From Cladochytrium replicatum (lineage: Eukaryota; Chytridiomycota; Chytridiomycetes; Cladochytriales; Cladochytriaceae): 64,000 nucleotides of DNA. Position 1 is the first letter of the stretch. Each line of letters starts with the position of its first letter. The notes under the pieces are model-generated. The model did no database searches. It saw nothing but the letters and a program-made list of their open reading frames with translations, and was not told where the DNA came from. Both the position numbers and the translations under genes were made by a program. Location: the NCBI GenBank assembly GCA_025526935.1, contig JAHLKD010000020.1, forward strand, positions 62,001 through 126,000, written 5' to 3'. Shown here one piece after another: positions 1-11,789 of this stretch.

Positions 1-1063
1 CCGACTTTCCAGGAAATTCCAACAACATACGTTCGCACAGAAGCTTTCTCGATGTCAAGTGACTTGAATCCGAGAAGTGGCGGTACTCATCCATTAGTTT
101 TGCAATTCTATGAGACGCATCCCGTTCCCCTGTTTCGGATCCCCGTTTCCTTAATCCATCGAGAACAAGCTTCCGCTGATCTACAAGTCTAAAGGATAGT
201 CAAAATCTGGATCTTAGAGATTTTGTGAAGCTGTCATGATCTACCCGATTATTTGTTCATAGAGAGCAAACTTGGTTGTCGTATCAATGCATTCGACATT
301 TTGAATCAGTGTGGGAACGCGTGACACTTTCGGCTTTGAGGACTTAGTATCTTCGATTTGCACAGCTACGAGAATCCATGTGCTTAGTGGGCTAAAATTC
401 TCTTCGTCTTCTCGTTCCAACTGCTGCACGCTGGACGATATCGGGGCCAGTTCTTGCTGAAGAGTGTCTATCTGAGCATCTATGAGCATCTGTGGAGCTA
501 GATGAGTAAATCCATAAAGGCATATTAAAAGTCGTACTGCAGCTTGCTTGGAACGAAGTGGGTCAACTGGTCGTAAACACTGTCCTGAAAAACGGTTTTC
601 AGCTTTTATGCGAACGTCGTAACATAGCGCGAGTACTCATTTCTTCAATATGCGATTCAAGTTTTCGGTACTGAACTGCATCTTCCCTGGACAGTTCGTG
701 CTCAACCAACGCTGATTTAAGATATTGCCTGATCTCGCGGTCACAACAGTCACTGGAACAGGTCATACTTTGATAAAAATTACTGAAATATTGAATACGT
801 ACGCATATTTCTGCAGTCTCTCCCACTCCGATGCCCACACTTGGCGATGGACAAGCAGATTTGCCGAAAGCCGGTGGTTCTTTCTCTGATTGTCCAAATT
901 TGTAATCTACCAACCCCGAATTGAATAAATCTCGAAAGAATTCATTCATGAGAACTTCACCTTCTGTCTGATCGCCTCGCTCCTGTTGATCGCATCCGTG
1001 ATCGTTGTGTTGCGCACACCCTTCATCACGGTGTGGCTTGAAAAATGGTCTCTGTGTCGTCAT
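1..1063 (-). CDS. Unrecognised coiled-coil protein, C-terminus off the left edge
   Basis: Three exons join in frame on the minus strand: 616..1063, 245..584 and <1..188, with donors GTTCGC and GTAGAT and CAG/TAG acceptors. The protein exceeds 320 residues and does not end in the window. It is hydrophilic and mostly helical: a Cys/His-rich N-terminus, then a charged helix, a conserved-looking block beginning RRQCLRPVDPL, and a heptad-rich stretch (LIDAQIDTLQQEL). I do not recognise the family. The first ATG (1063) lies inside the first codons of the divergent plus-strand gene that starts at 1045, so the in-frame Met at 949 may be the true start. The continuous frame across three exons supports a real gene. 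Confidence 0.55.
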
Positions 1064-1789
1064 TTCGTTCTTCACAAATTATTCGGCATTTGCTGTGCTT
1101 GCGTGGATTGGCCGGAATACGATTCAAATCAACAAATAAAATAGTACCGGGAGTACAAGTCGTTTCGTCTTCGGCTGACCGACAATACCCAGCGCTCGAT
1201 GGACAACTCGGAAAGAATGCATACCTTCTCTTCGAGGGTTCCCAAAACAAGTTTATTGGAAGACTCCGAACAATATCTACCGGTATCTTGGTCGCTGTGC
1301 CATTGATAGCGTTACCTTTTGCTTTGACGGGAGTTGCGATTCCCATGTGGCAGTTTGGCGCCCTTGGTGAGTTCAAGTAATCAGCGTTCCACGGCGACCT
1401 CTTAACTCACAATTTGAACAGTGGGTGGGGCAGTATCGCTTCCGATCCTGCTGTCAAATATCATCCTGAAACCGTACGTGACACATATCTTTGAGGTCAG
1501 GACGAAAGAAGGGCGCCTTCTTGTACTACAGAGATATTCGAGTGTGTTTGGCACAGCAGCTCGACCAATTTACACGACACCGTCGAATATCCGTTATGCT
1601 CCGTTTTACATTCGGCGGACGTGGAAAGTGCTGCCGGTGCGCCCGGATGGCACGCCTTTGCCAAATGCAAGGGAGATAGGCGTGTTTGTGGAACCAGAAG
1701 CTGGGGAGAAAGGGCATGCCCTGAAGACATATTGGGACCAAGCAAGGGCTAATGCGGGTGCAGAATCCGAAGATGCTGAGACATTATGA
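1045..1789 (+). CDS. Mitochondrial inner-membrane protein, TMEM70/TMEM186-like
   Basis: Two exons (1045..1366 and 1422..1789; donor GTGAGT, acceptor CAG) give 229 residues. The N-terminus is rich in Arg and Ser and lacks acidic residues, typical of a mitochondrial targeting peptide (about 1-30, ending near RFKST). A short conserved segment (LLFEG) precedes two hydrophobic helices at about residues 75-95 and 108-128 joined by a short turn, followed by a soluble C-terminal tail. This layout matches the TMEM70/TMEM186/TMEM223 family of respiratory-complex assembly proteins. The family call rests on topology and a few short motifs, so the exact member is uncertain. Its 5' end overlaps or nearly abuts the divergent gene on the minus strand. 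Confidence 0.6.
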
Positions 1790-2504
1790 TTGTGGCGAAT
1801 CTAGTTTCTTGGGCAAAATAGAATTGATTATGAAGATGTGTGTTCAAACTCAAGTATTCAAGATGTGAAATACAGCCCTTTGCTTCCATTCACTGGTTTC
1901 TTTACACTGTTTGCACAATCGTTCGCGCATAAAGAGTATTTCAGTTTCCACCTACATTCTGTTCTCGTTACCAGACCCTCGGAGGGGGCGAGCCCTTTTC
2001 CCATGACGGTCAGGTATCGAGACTACTGCTCTTGCAGATCTTCCCAATGATCGCCATTTTCCTCCCACGCCTGTTTTTCCACAGCCATTCATGAGTCATT
2101 CCTGACTCAGAACTCCCACGAGCCAGTGTCATAGAAAAGTCACATCAGGCCAGATCCACATATCTCACATACCCCTGGGATCCCTAGATTTCAGCCTCCC
2201 GCCCAATTTCAGTCCTCAACCACAGCAATCCCATTTCCCAATAGGGGCGGCAGCCTCGGCAAAAAGGGTCTTCATCTGATTACACGTGCCTCCGTGGCTT
2301 GCAAGCTCCCTTCCTTTGATCCCGGCACTTTCTCGCCAATCCCGCAGATATTATTGAGCAGTGCCAGGCGGTCAGCGTCACGGATCGCCCCATGTACGTG
2401 TGCATTTGCCACTTTTCCCTTTATCCAGAGTGACCCTTCACCTCTCCAGATCCAGCTATATCTCGACTCGCGTACCCCGATAAGACACAGTAACCAAGGG
2501 ATAT
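1790..2504. other. Intergenic, desaturase upstream region
   Basis: About 700 bases with no supported coding region; the short open frames here have no family resemblance. The 3' half (2150-2500) is C-rich and pyrimidine-rich on the plus strand, as often seen just upstream of fungal start codons, and probably holds the promoter and 5' UTR of the delta-9 desaturase. No defined operator or TATA box could be assigned. Confidence 0.5.
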
Positions 2505-4135
2505 ATGTCGGTGGAAACTGAATCACGGCCTACCTCCAACGTGGATGTCAAAAAGTCGAAGAAGGAGGAACCCGCTGAAGCATGGTGGATTAACGGCGCA
2601 TTTGTGATTCTCACGCACCTTGTGGCCGTCTACGCATGGTTCTTCTACAAACCCAAGACGGAGACACTCTGGCTGACGTACTGGTGCTGGCAATTGGCTA
2701 CATTAGGGTATGTGGGGAAAGGGGATCATTTCAGCTGCATCTCACAGTTTGACACTGTTGAAAGGATTACGATGGGATACCATCGCTTGTGGAGTCACAA
2801 AGCGTATGACGCAAGTCCACCCCTCCGATTGGCATTGGCAATCATGGGCACCCTGGGATTCCAGGGCAGTATCAAGTGGTGGGTGCTTCGTCACCGACTG
2901 CACCACAGGTAATTTGTCAAACTATGGTTAGATCGCTCCCGATTAATTCAAATACTTCTTAGATTTACGGATACGGAACATGACCCCTACAATGCCAAGC
3001 GAGGATTTTGGTTTTCCCACATGGGATGGATTTTCCAGAAACCTCATTATCAACGCATGAAACTTGTCGACGCCTCCGATCTCAACGCGGATCCTGGTGA
3101 GTAAATCAGTGTGATTGGAGCTTATTTTGCAGATCATTAACTATTATCAAGTCGTTCGCTTCCAACACAAATACTTCCCCTTCCTTGCGTTTGGATTCGG
3201 CTTCATTGCACCAACTCTTATTGGATTCGCGTGGGGTGATGCACGTACGTTTTGAATATGATTTTCATCTTTTCGTGACTAATTGTGAGTTGCCCAGTCG
3301 GCACATATTTGTATGGCGGGTTCATTGCCCGAGTCCTGATCTGGCATGTCACTTTCTGCATCAACAGGTACGGTCGGGAAATCTAAATTGTGTCAACAGT
3401 TTAACATTAATATTTCTTTTGCTCACAATAGCTTTGCGCACTGGACTGGTGACCAACTTTACTCAACCGAGATGTCTGCTCGGGGAAATCTTCTCCTTGC
3501 ATTGATGACCAACGGAGAAGGCTACCACAACTTCCACCACGAGTTCCCCAAGGTACTCGAGCTGAATTATCCATTAGCAATAGAATTATTGAAATGTGCT
3601 GTTCAGGACTACCGCAACGGCATCGAGCCCCTCGACTGGGATCCCACAAAGTGGCTCATTTGGATCTCGAGCAAGCTTGGCCTTGCGTGGAACTTGTTTA
3701 CTGTTGATCAAGCAGAGATCGAGAAAGGTACGACTTGCAAGCGTTTGCAAACAACAGGAATTAATGTTTTCACATTTACTAGCTAAGGTTCAAGTGATGG
3801 AACAGAAGGCCGCAGTGCTCCGCAAGGAGCTCCCGTGGGGACCGGACCCCGAGTCACTTCCCAAGCTTAGTGTAGCAGAGTTCCGTAAGCGGGCGGCGGA
3901 CGCAGGCGGCAACGGGTGCTTGATCGTTCTCGACGGTTACATACTGGACATTTCCAAGTTCCGGGACGAGCACCCTGGCGGAACCAAGATTCTTGACGGT
4001 TATCACGGCAAGGACGCCACCAAGGCCTTCTATGGCATCTTGAACAATCATAGTCAGAGCGCGAAGACCCAGACTCGGATGTTCCGTGTGGGGCGGCTTG
4101 AAGGAAAAGTGAGTTCGGAAGAGGTGGAACTTTGA
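2505..4135 (+). CDS. OLE1: Delta-9 acyl-CoA (stearoyl-CoA) desaturase with C-terminal cytochrome b5
   Basis: Eight exons (2505..2707, 2765..2908, 2963..3096, 3152..3244, 3298..3367, 3432..3552, 3607..3727, 3783..4135) join in frame to 412 residues. The enzyme puts the first double bond into palmitoyl- and stearoyl-CoA in the ER membrane. All three di-iron histidine boxes are present: HRLWSH, HRLHH and HNFHH. Hydrophobic membrane segments flank the boxes. The C-terminal domain, after PKLSVAEFRKRAADAGG, is a cytochrome b5 with the haem-ligand motif HPGG and a second His in ILNNHS; this fusion, which supplies electrons directly, is the fungal Ole1 layout. Length is slightly short of yeast Ole1 because the N-terminus is shorter. 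All introns are 53-64 nt. A second desaturase gene follows on the same strand. Confidence 0.95.
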
Positions 4136-4515
4136 ATCGACCGAGCGTTAGGTCGTTGCGTTTTGATGTCCGATTTGCTTGTTTGACTTTAGTTACTGCC
4201 TTTTTTTCTAAATTACCGCCTTTGATGGTGTATGCAGAAGAATACCATTAGTTTTTAATAGTTTTGTTAGCAAACATGAATCATGCCATCTCAACTGCCG
4301 ATCCCCCATGCTCCGAGCCACAGCCAAAACAGATCGGCTGTGGCGGGTGGCATTCAATTTGGGTCGAAAACGGAACCAACCAACAATTTTACACTCATCC
4401 ACCCAACAAACGGGGTCTACCAATCCCACCCAATACCGTGCACCTCGGTCATAGGCGGTAGTCAGTTGCATCCTCGCTTTATTCATCTCTCCACCCGTCC
4501 ATCGCTCGCTCAAGA

Positions 4516-6133
4516 ATGGGTTCCGACACTGTCATCACGTTTACCCGCGAGGAACTTAATGAGCGGAAGGCTCTCGGCGAACTGTTCATAGTCTATGACG
4601 GAAACGTGTACAACCTTACAAAGGTGTGTATGCATTCTTCGGATATGGAAGGCTGGTATCCAAATCATGCTGCGTTCTAGTGGGCGAAACACCACCCGGG
4701 CGGAGAGGCTGCAATCAAATACTACGCAGGCAAGTTATGCTTGAAACTTTAGTGGGAAGGCTGGATGAATCTCTATGAAGAGCTACACATTCGTCGCATA
4801 GCGTGAGACTGACTCTCTGCTCGCCCAACAGGTCGAGATGCCACTGATGTGATAATCGCCTTTCACCCCGAGGAGGTCATCCAGAAGAGGATGAAGGCCT
4901 TCCGTGCTGGTATCCTGGCTCCAGAGGAAGTCAAAACCTCCAAAATCTCTCGAGAGTACAGGGAGCTAGAGAAGAGACTTACTCGGGAAGGATGGTACGA
5001 AACCGACAACCGCTTCTATTATAGAGAGGCTGTGAAGACCGTGATGTATTGGACCGTAGCAGTTGGATTGGTCGTGTATGGTCCGAAGCACTGGTTGACA
5101 TACCTTACGAGCGCACTCGTGTGCGGTCTTATGTGGCAGCAAGGTTCTTTTGTCGCACACGACGGTAATGGCGTACTTGCAGAGCTCTCATGTAATGTTC
5201 CGTTGATTGCTTGTCCTTTTTACATAGCTGGACACAATGCTATCTCTCACCACCGACGAACCGACAAGCTCATGGGCATGTTGATCGCAAACGTTATCGG
5301 AGGCTTGAGTTTAGGATGGTGGAAGGACAACCACAACATCCACCACATCGTCACAAACGAGCCCGAGAACGACCCTGACATCCAGCACCTTCCCTTCTTC
5401 GCCATTAGCACCAAATTCTTCGGCTCGCTTTACTCGACATACTACAAGCGCCCCATGCCATTCGACCTTGCCGCCAAGATCTTTGTTTCGATGCAGCACC
5501 GTCTCTTCTACGTCGTCATGATGTTCGGTCGATTCAACCTGTACGTCCTTTCTTTCTGGCACCTCTTCAACCGCGGCCCTGTCGAAGATCGCAAGCTCGA
5601 GATTGCATGCCTGGCGGTGTTCTGGACGTGGTTCATCACGCTGATGACATACATTCCGACCTGGAAGATGGTGCTGATGTACATTGCGGTTGCGAACATT
5701 ACGACGTTCATCCTCCACGTGCAGATCACGATCTCCCACTTTGGAATGTCGACCGAGAAGGATAGCCAGGACGAGGACTTTGCGACGATGGCGCTTCGGA
5801 CGACGATGGACGTCGAGTGCTCGAGATGGTTGGATTGGTTCCATGGAGGCTTGCAGGTCAGTGAGAAAACACCCAACTTTGAACGAACCGTTTTATTTAA
5901 AAGCTGTGGTATAGTTCCAAGTGATTCACCACTTGTTCCCCCGCATGCCTCGTCACAAGTTCCGCCAGCTGGTCCCGTTTGTGAAGAAACTTGCCGAAGA
6001 CAACGGGTTGGTGTACCACACCCACACCTTTGTCAAGTCAAACGGTATTGTGCTCGGTGCCTTGCGCGAAGTTGCCGAACAGGTCCGATTCATGGCAAGC
6101 TCAGTGCCGCATTTGCATGAGCACAGTCTGTGA
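4516..6133 (+). CDS. Front-end desaturase with N-terminal cytochrome b5, probably sphingolipid delta-8 desaturase
   Basis: Five exons (4516..4623, 4681..4729, 4832..5164, 5228..5856, 5915..6133) give 445 residues. The N-terminal cytochrome b5 domain carries the haem motif HHPGGEAA. The desaturase domain has histidine boxes HDAGH, HNIHH and a third box in which Gln replaces the first His (QVIHH), the hallmark of front-end desaturases. The sequence around WFHGGLQFQVIHHLFPR and the VTNEPENDPDIQHLPFF block resemble fungal sphingolipid delta-8 desaturases; delta-6 or delta-5 acyl activity cannot be excluded. The 63-nt intron 5165..5227 contains no in-frame stop, so it can be misread as coding; removing it restores the HDAGH box. 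Intron 2 begins with GC. The gene lies 380 bp after the delta-9 desaturase. Confidence 0.9.
4730..4831 (+). other. Non-canonical GC-AG intron
   Basis: The intron between exons 2 and 3 of the front-end desaturase starts GCAAGT and ends ACAG. No GT in this neighbourhood keeps the cytochrome b5 frame (YYAG|RDATD), whereas the GC donor does so exactly and otherwise matches the donor consensus. Confidence 0.75.
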
Positions 6134-6657
6134 TTTAAGTAGAACGTTTGCAAGGTCACAAAACAGCATTCAGGTCACCTTTTACTTTAGAGTTGCAGTT
6201 CTGGATATCAATGTTTTTCTGTCCTGTTGGGAACCTGTGACTTTTGAACCCTATGTGGTTTCATTTTGTCTTGCTATTGTTGAACTGATGCGGCCAAATC
6301 AATTTAAAAATCTGGTCTTTAAATCGTAATGGCGCAGCATTTCTTTGTCTGCAGAGAAACAGAGAAACGGAGCAGAGCGATCATGCCTCCTGCGTTCATC
6401 TCGATTTGACATGCGCATTACAGCCATTGAGGCTTTCCAGATTCGTCCCGGACAAATTCACGTTGTTTTGCTTCCTTCCATACGAAGCCAGACCTAAACG
6501 CTGTCCCAGATTATAACGGGTTTCCGTTCTCCGGTATCATAACTGGTCGTAAACGAACCTATTTTACCGTTTATGACTTTTACACGTATCGCACATTTCC
6601 TCCAAAAGAGAGGTGCTGCTGACAAATTGAATCTTCTATTCAAAGCAAACATGCTCA
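6134..6657. other. Convergent intergenic region
   Basis: Roughly 500 bases between two convergent genes. It holds the desaturase 3' UTR. I see no other gene; the plus-strand open frame from 6573 is antisense to the gene on the other strand. Confidence 0.45.
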
Positions 6658-9600
6658 TCACCGTTGATGGAAATGTTTATCTAACTGAAATTTCAATTTT
6701 CGCAATGCACCCTCTATCTGTTTTGTTGGCGGCGGGCTGCTTGTTTCAAGGAAATCGATCAAAGTATGTGCACTCTGAAGTACGTCGGTTCCTCCAAGCT
6801 CTGGCGTCAAAAGCTTGCCGAGCTTCATGGTCATTCGATCCACTCGGGAGGGTATCACGCTGTCCAGTAGTGGATTCTATCATAGAGTTAACAGAACCGA
6901 TCAGACTGTTACTACGCCATACCCTTGTACGACTTTCTCCAAGATAACCCGCTGTGATCGGCCCGATGATACTATTCTGAGCAAAAGGAGACTTCGAAGG
7001 ATCCCCAGATAACTCTGCCGATTGCCCTGCAGCTATTGAAAGTGCCTGATGTGTAATACTCCAGTGATTCTCGGGAAAGGATAGCATGGCATTGAGCAAC
7101 GTTGTCACTCGCTCAGCCTGGCATTTAAGAGATTAAAACCAAACTACGAACGAGTCTTAATGTCTCACAATATGCTGAGAAACGGCAGAACCCGATATCA
7201 AGCCATCAAGAAATGCAACAACTGGATAGGGAAAACGTTGCTTAAGTTCAAAAGCTCCTGCCCATTTCATTCCTTACGTTCTGCCCAGGGAAGATAATGT
7301 CCAGCCGAATACCCGCCGTTGATCCATCCAATTGTGGTATCTAGCATTGATGCAATGTGATCGACACTTAGGTATTGAAGCCAACTAGTCGCAACTCGCA
7401 GTAACGTTCCCGCGGTCATCGAAGTCTGTTGAAACTTTTTAATTGAACTTTGCCTGCTTCTTTTGGTTTCCATACCGTCATCAACAGTGTAGGGTCATTG
7501 CAGCTGTTCGCCACGTTCAATGCTTCCGGCGCACCAGAGTACAGCAGTGGAATGAACCTCGTAATAAAATCTATACATGTTTCCTTCCCGCTCTGGGCCG
7601 TTTGTTTCATAAAATCGTCCGGTCCCGGGATGCTTGGGTCGTTGGCAACAAGCGCCAAGCACCTCAATGGAAGCTCCAGAGCGAAGAATAGCCGAAGGAT
7701 CAAGACGGGGTCGTTTTGCCCATCCTGTTCCAGTTCATTCCCAATCGTATTGCTTCATAGAAGAGCCCGCATGCTTTAGATCTTCGAACGTTTCTATCCC
7801 CAAACTGAACCTACCATATCTTTGTGAGAATATCCAGGGTCTCAATGCCAGCCGCCGACTTTATTGAACACATCTCCAATGCTTGCTGCAATGAGTCATC
7901 ATCGTAATGGGGCGAAAGATTCCGGCAAGTGTCTTCATACTGATCGGTTGATCCGCGAACGATACTGATTGCGATGCGGCATAAGCGTGACAGTCGAAGA
8001 TGTAGAGTGGAGCACGGCCTAGCTCTTAAGCACAGCTGTTGTAGTAGCTTGATCCGACTCTCGACAGCACCATTTTGTATTCGAGCTTCATGGAGCTAAT
8101 TAATGAGAACATCTCAAGGGCAGGTTGGTAACAATGAGCCTTACCGATCGTCCAGAAACAAGTCAATCCATCTGCACCAAGCATCCATTCTACAGCACAA
8201 CCCTCCAGAACAGCCTTAAGGCACGCCGATTCAAAGTCTTTCAGACCTTGCGGGACCGCACGACCATACACAGCCATCGCAACAACTGTCTCTCGATACA
8301 CACGGCTCCTTACTAGTTCTGTGGGTGAACAATTCCTCACCGTTTCAAAGAGCTCTGCGAATGGGAATGGGTTGTCGACGTAGCGAAGGATGATTGCAAC
8401 CATTCGGAGAGTCGCAAGATGGGACTGTGGCTGAATTGATAACGGAAACCGCGCCAGCATGGAGAGAATGATGTGCTTTCGTCGATAGTCCACTTTCGTT
8501 GTGGATACGATCAAATTGACAGTTGAATGAACGCCTTTCATTAGTTCCTGATCTGTGTCGACGACGTGAGGTGACGACGAAGTTTGGGTCAAAGTAGATG
8601 CGAAACTGGGTGAGAGTTTACGTAAACATCAAAGGAGCAACGTGACGAGTGCCAAGACACGTACATTGCAAGCGAAAGGACAGAGCAAACGTCCTTACAA
8701 TAGACTTCATTGCAAGCTGTCTTTGGATGCAAGCGAACTATTGCATTCAACTTAGATAAGTAAAACTTAGCTACATTGGCCAGATTAGCATTGAAGACAG
8801 AATGGAATTTTGCTGTATGGTTACCCAAGGTCAAGAGACTCTTCGTGTTCTTGGGATTCGCTCTGAACGCAGTACCAAAGTGTTCTGCAAAGTTGGACGT
8901 GATGCTCTCGATAACCTTTGGCACAAGACTATTTTCGCTTTCTAGCAAGTTATTGGCTATTCCAATGACGGACTTCCATCTAAAAGAGCACATATGTCAT
9001 GATGTTATGATGTAATGATTCTGAAGGAGTCAGAGGTTTTATACTTACGTTGCACTCACAAGCGGAAGGATGTTCATCGATCGAGCAAAGCGGGCTTGGC
9101 TGATAAGTCCATCAAGACAATGGGAGAAGGCTGATCTTTCTAAGAGGGATGTATAGAATGTATCCAGGATGTTCTCACCAGTCACCGCATCATTTTTGGG
9201 CCGAAACGTGGAAAGGTTGTCAAACATAACATCGTTTAATGCCGAAACCTGGCAATAACATCAAATCAATGAAACGGATGAGACAATTTGGAGAAAATTG
9301 ACTGACCTTCTTCTGTAGGGCTTGTGAAATTTCACTGACTTCTCTACCGAACTGTTTTACTCCTTCCTGGAACCCTCAGATCAGTAACCAAGCTCTACAA
9401 CAGACGAAACGAAAACATACGTGAGCCAAACGCGCAGCAGTCGACACGATTGCACAGGCGCAGTCCCAAATTGAACTGTTCAAGCATTCCTGAACTGTCG
9501 AGACGATATGCGAGACTGCCTCGACACAAGCAATCACAGCCTGGAGGAATGCATGATTAGCACAGCAAGAGAGCGTTTGTGTCGTCGTCCTTACCTCAAA

Positions 9601-9983
9601 ATATTTTCTGGCATGTACGCCTGAAATATTTGCTGACTTCTCAAGATTCTTGATGTGCGAATGCCACTTTTGGTAAAGTTGGTGAGGTTTGCAATTAACC
9701 TGAGTGTCGATTCCCTTACGACATCAATCGACGAATCCAGTTGGTGTTTCTCTGAAGAGCTTGCAGAGATTGATTTCTTAGATGCCTCTACGATAGCCGA
9801 GACGATCGTTTGGTTGTAGGGCAGGGGAACTGCAGCTGCTGGGGGTTGGGAGGACGTGGGAGAGGCTATCATAATAAACCCAAAACAGGATACAATAAGC
9901 CACATACATTGTCCTTCCCAACTCGAATGAGGAGAAGCTGCTGCAGGAAGCGCTTCCCGGTGTTCTTCAGCGTGTTCACTCAT
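6658..9983 (-). CDS. Large helical protein of unknown family; exon frames partly unresolved, may be decaying
   Basis: A chain of minus-strand exons runs from ATG 9983 towards 6658. Several junctions are clean: 9908..9983 to 9595..9865 (42-nt intron), then exons beginning AVIACVEAVSHIV, EGVKQFGREVSEI, VSALNDVMF, WKSVIGIANNLLE and LEGCAVEWMLGADG, with an end near KLKFQLDKHFHQR. The product would be roughly 900 residues, almost all amphipathic helix (HEAT-like), with a Ser/Pro/Ala-rich N-terminus. I cannot name the family. At the junction near 9595/9540 and again near 8130/8060 no splice choice keeps the frame, so the locus may carry frameshifts, or my model misses small introns. Confidence 0.5.
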
Positions 9984-10889
9984 GGATTGCACTGTCGTTC
10001 CACTGCGACGGAGTGGTGTGTGCTATGCTAGCTTTGTTTCGGTGATTTTATATAAAACGGTATGGCTTTTGTCGAGCTGAATTCCAGACCAGTGCCATAC
10101 CACTTGCAAGAACATAGGACCTGTTGTGTAGTCGACCTGGATGCTGCAATGAAAACAAAGCTCGAAGAATCTTGCTTGTCGACACTGTTGGTGCGATAGC
10201 CGATATGATCACACAAGCGAAGAAGGAACTATGTATGCGTGCTTGACATGTGAAGGAGTGGGACTCTAACCTCGAGCTTCATAGTGACGCTGACGTTGTC
10301 TTCACGAATTGCGTCATTATCGGGGCAATGGTGCTTCGAGTTTATCAAAGCAGCTGCCAAAGTGGAACCTAACCTGGCCGTCTAAGAAAAGGGGCAGAAA
10401 AAGAGAGCTCAGAGGATCTCTCTGCAGCTGCACAACACGAGTATTGATGCTCTCTTGGGAACTCCTCTGGCAAGAAGACCCGTGTCGAGCGGGACGTCTT
10501 TGTCAAAAATTACTGCATCACGAGAAGATCATTGCGGATGTTCGTCTGATTCCAGTCATTCAAAATGTCGCTCGCCAAATGACGAGGCTCTCTTTTATCA
10601 CGTCAATGACAATATGGAGTGCCCTTGCAGCAGACAGAACGACAACGCCAAGTTCGCCCACCAAAGCTAAAACACTATCCCATTTTGAGTTTTATGCAGA
10701 AAAATATTGCTATCGACAGAAAGCAGCACATTGGGCTGTACATGAGGTACAGGAAGAAGCATCCCGAGGACATTGGGCTGGTGTAAGGGTGCATGGGTCG
10801 AGCTGAGGTGTTTTGGTTACCATATCCGTGATTGAATAGATCAAGGGAACTGTTGATAAAAGTGGGATTCAGTAGGGCAAACGTGTCAA
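9984..10889. other. No gene supported
   Basis: About 900 bases with only scattered short open frames on both strands and no recognisable domain. The 5' end probably contains the promoter of the minus-strand gene starting at 9983; the rest borders the transposon-rich zone and may be degraded element sequence. Confidence 0.4.
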
Positions 10890-11210
10890 TCATTCAAACA
10901 TACCATAGAGTGTCCAGTTTGTTGGATGACTTTGTCTTCGAGCCTGCAAGGGAGCACATTGCATCCCACTCAGGTCATTTCTGGGGGACCGAAAGCGATC
11001 GAGCACATGCAGTGATTGATCACATTCATAACTTTGGTCAACATATCCACAAAGTGACGGTTTGCCCATGCCAAACTGCTGGGCTGTGGATGCAATGTTT
11101 TCCCCTGAGCCAGGTAGTGTAGTGTTCCTGATAAATTTTAAGCCTCCGGTAACCGTGCCGACAAATGTCACTACAGTATATAGCCGCATAGTGCCCCAAA
11201 CTAGGGGCAT
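10890..11210 (-). mobile_element. Harbinger-type transposase relic, helix-turn-helix part
   Basis: The minus strand encodes a segment reading AQQFGMGKPSLCGYVDQ within an open frame of about 100 codons. That segment resembles the N-terminal helix-turn-helix of fungal PIF/Harbinger transposases (pattern FGMGKxTVCGYVD). Flanking residues no longer align to the family and stops interrupt every frame, so this is a decayed fragment. The identification rests on one short motif plus the presence of clearer Harbinger remnants nearby. Confidence 0.4.
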
Positions 11211-11329
11211 TATAATAAAGGCGGTCGAGGTATCAGCTTGAAACAGGCTCTAAGAATTTTATTACCACTTATAAATGGTTTTGATGGGGCCACGTTTGTG
11301 CTTGCTTTGAAAAACTCAGTGTTATCGAC

Positions 11330-11510
11330 GTTCAAGAGGATGAGGAAGGTCAGGATGAGGATGGCAATGAGGATGGCAACAAGGATGGTAACGAGGACAA
11401 TTTCAAGAATGTCAGTGATTCCAGTGAAAGAGAGGACCCCACTGGCAGAGAGCCGATCAATGAGATTGACTTTGGGGTAGATGACGACTTGGTCAATGGC
11501 AACTTCTAGC
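11330..11510 (+). other. Acidic Asp/Glu/Asn/Gly-rich open frame with GAGGATGGCAA-type repeats
   Basis: In one plus-strand frame, from about 11334 to the TAG near 11508, the DNA encodes a highly acidic segment with repeats of the type EDGN/KDGN, produced by a reiterated GAGGATGGCAA(C/T) unit. A similar acidic Ser/Asp tail ends the transposase relic downstream (12115-12165), so this may be the tail of another decayed transposase copy. No start codon or domain can be assigned. Confidence 0.3.
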
Positions 11511-11789
11511 GTGGATTTGTCTATGGAAGTACTTGCTCAGTAGCTCGATTCCATACTCCCTTACATCCCACACAATCAATTTCGAAAAAAAAGTGGGGGG
11601 TTCCCGGTACCTGTCTTGCTGGGACACTGATTGAGATTGAGCAACCACATAATTTCGAATGGGTACTGCAGAAAGATACCCAGCAATCAACCTGCAGATT
11701 GTAGTTAGACGCAAATCATCACATTCGGTCATTTGATATGCGTCCAGGCTCAGCACTAGACAACTCAGTCTTCAACTATTCGCACTTCC

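Noticed and set aside
5165-5227. Reading the desaturase open frame straight through this stretch
   Set aside because: It inserts 21 residues into the invariant HDAGH box and is bounded by GTAATG and ATAG; it is an intron.
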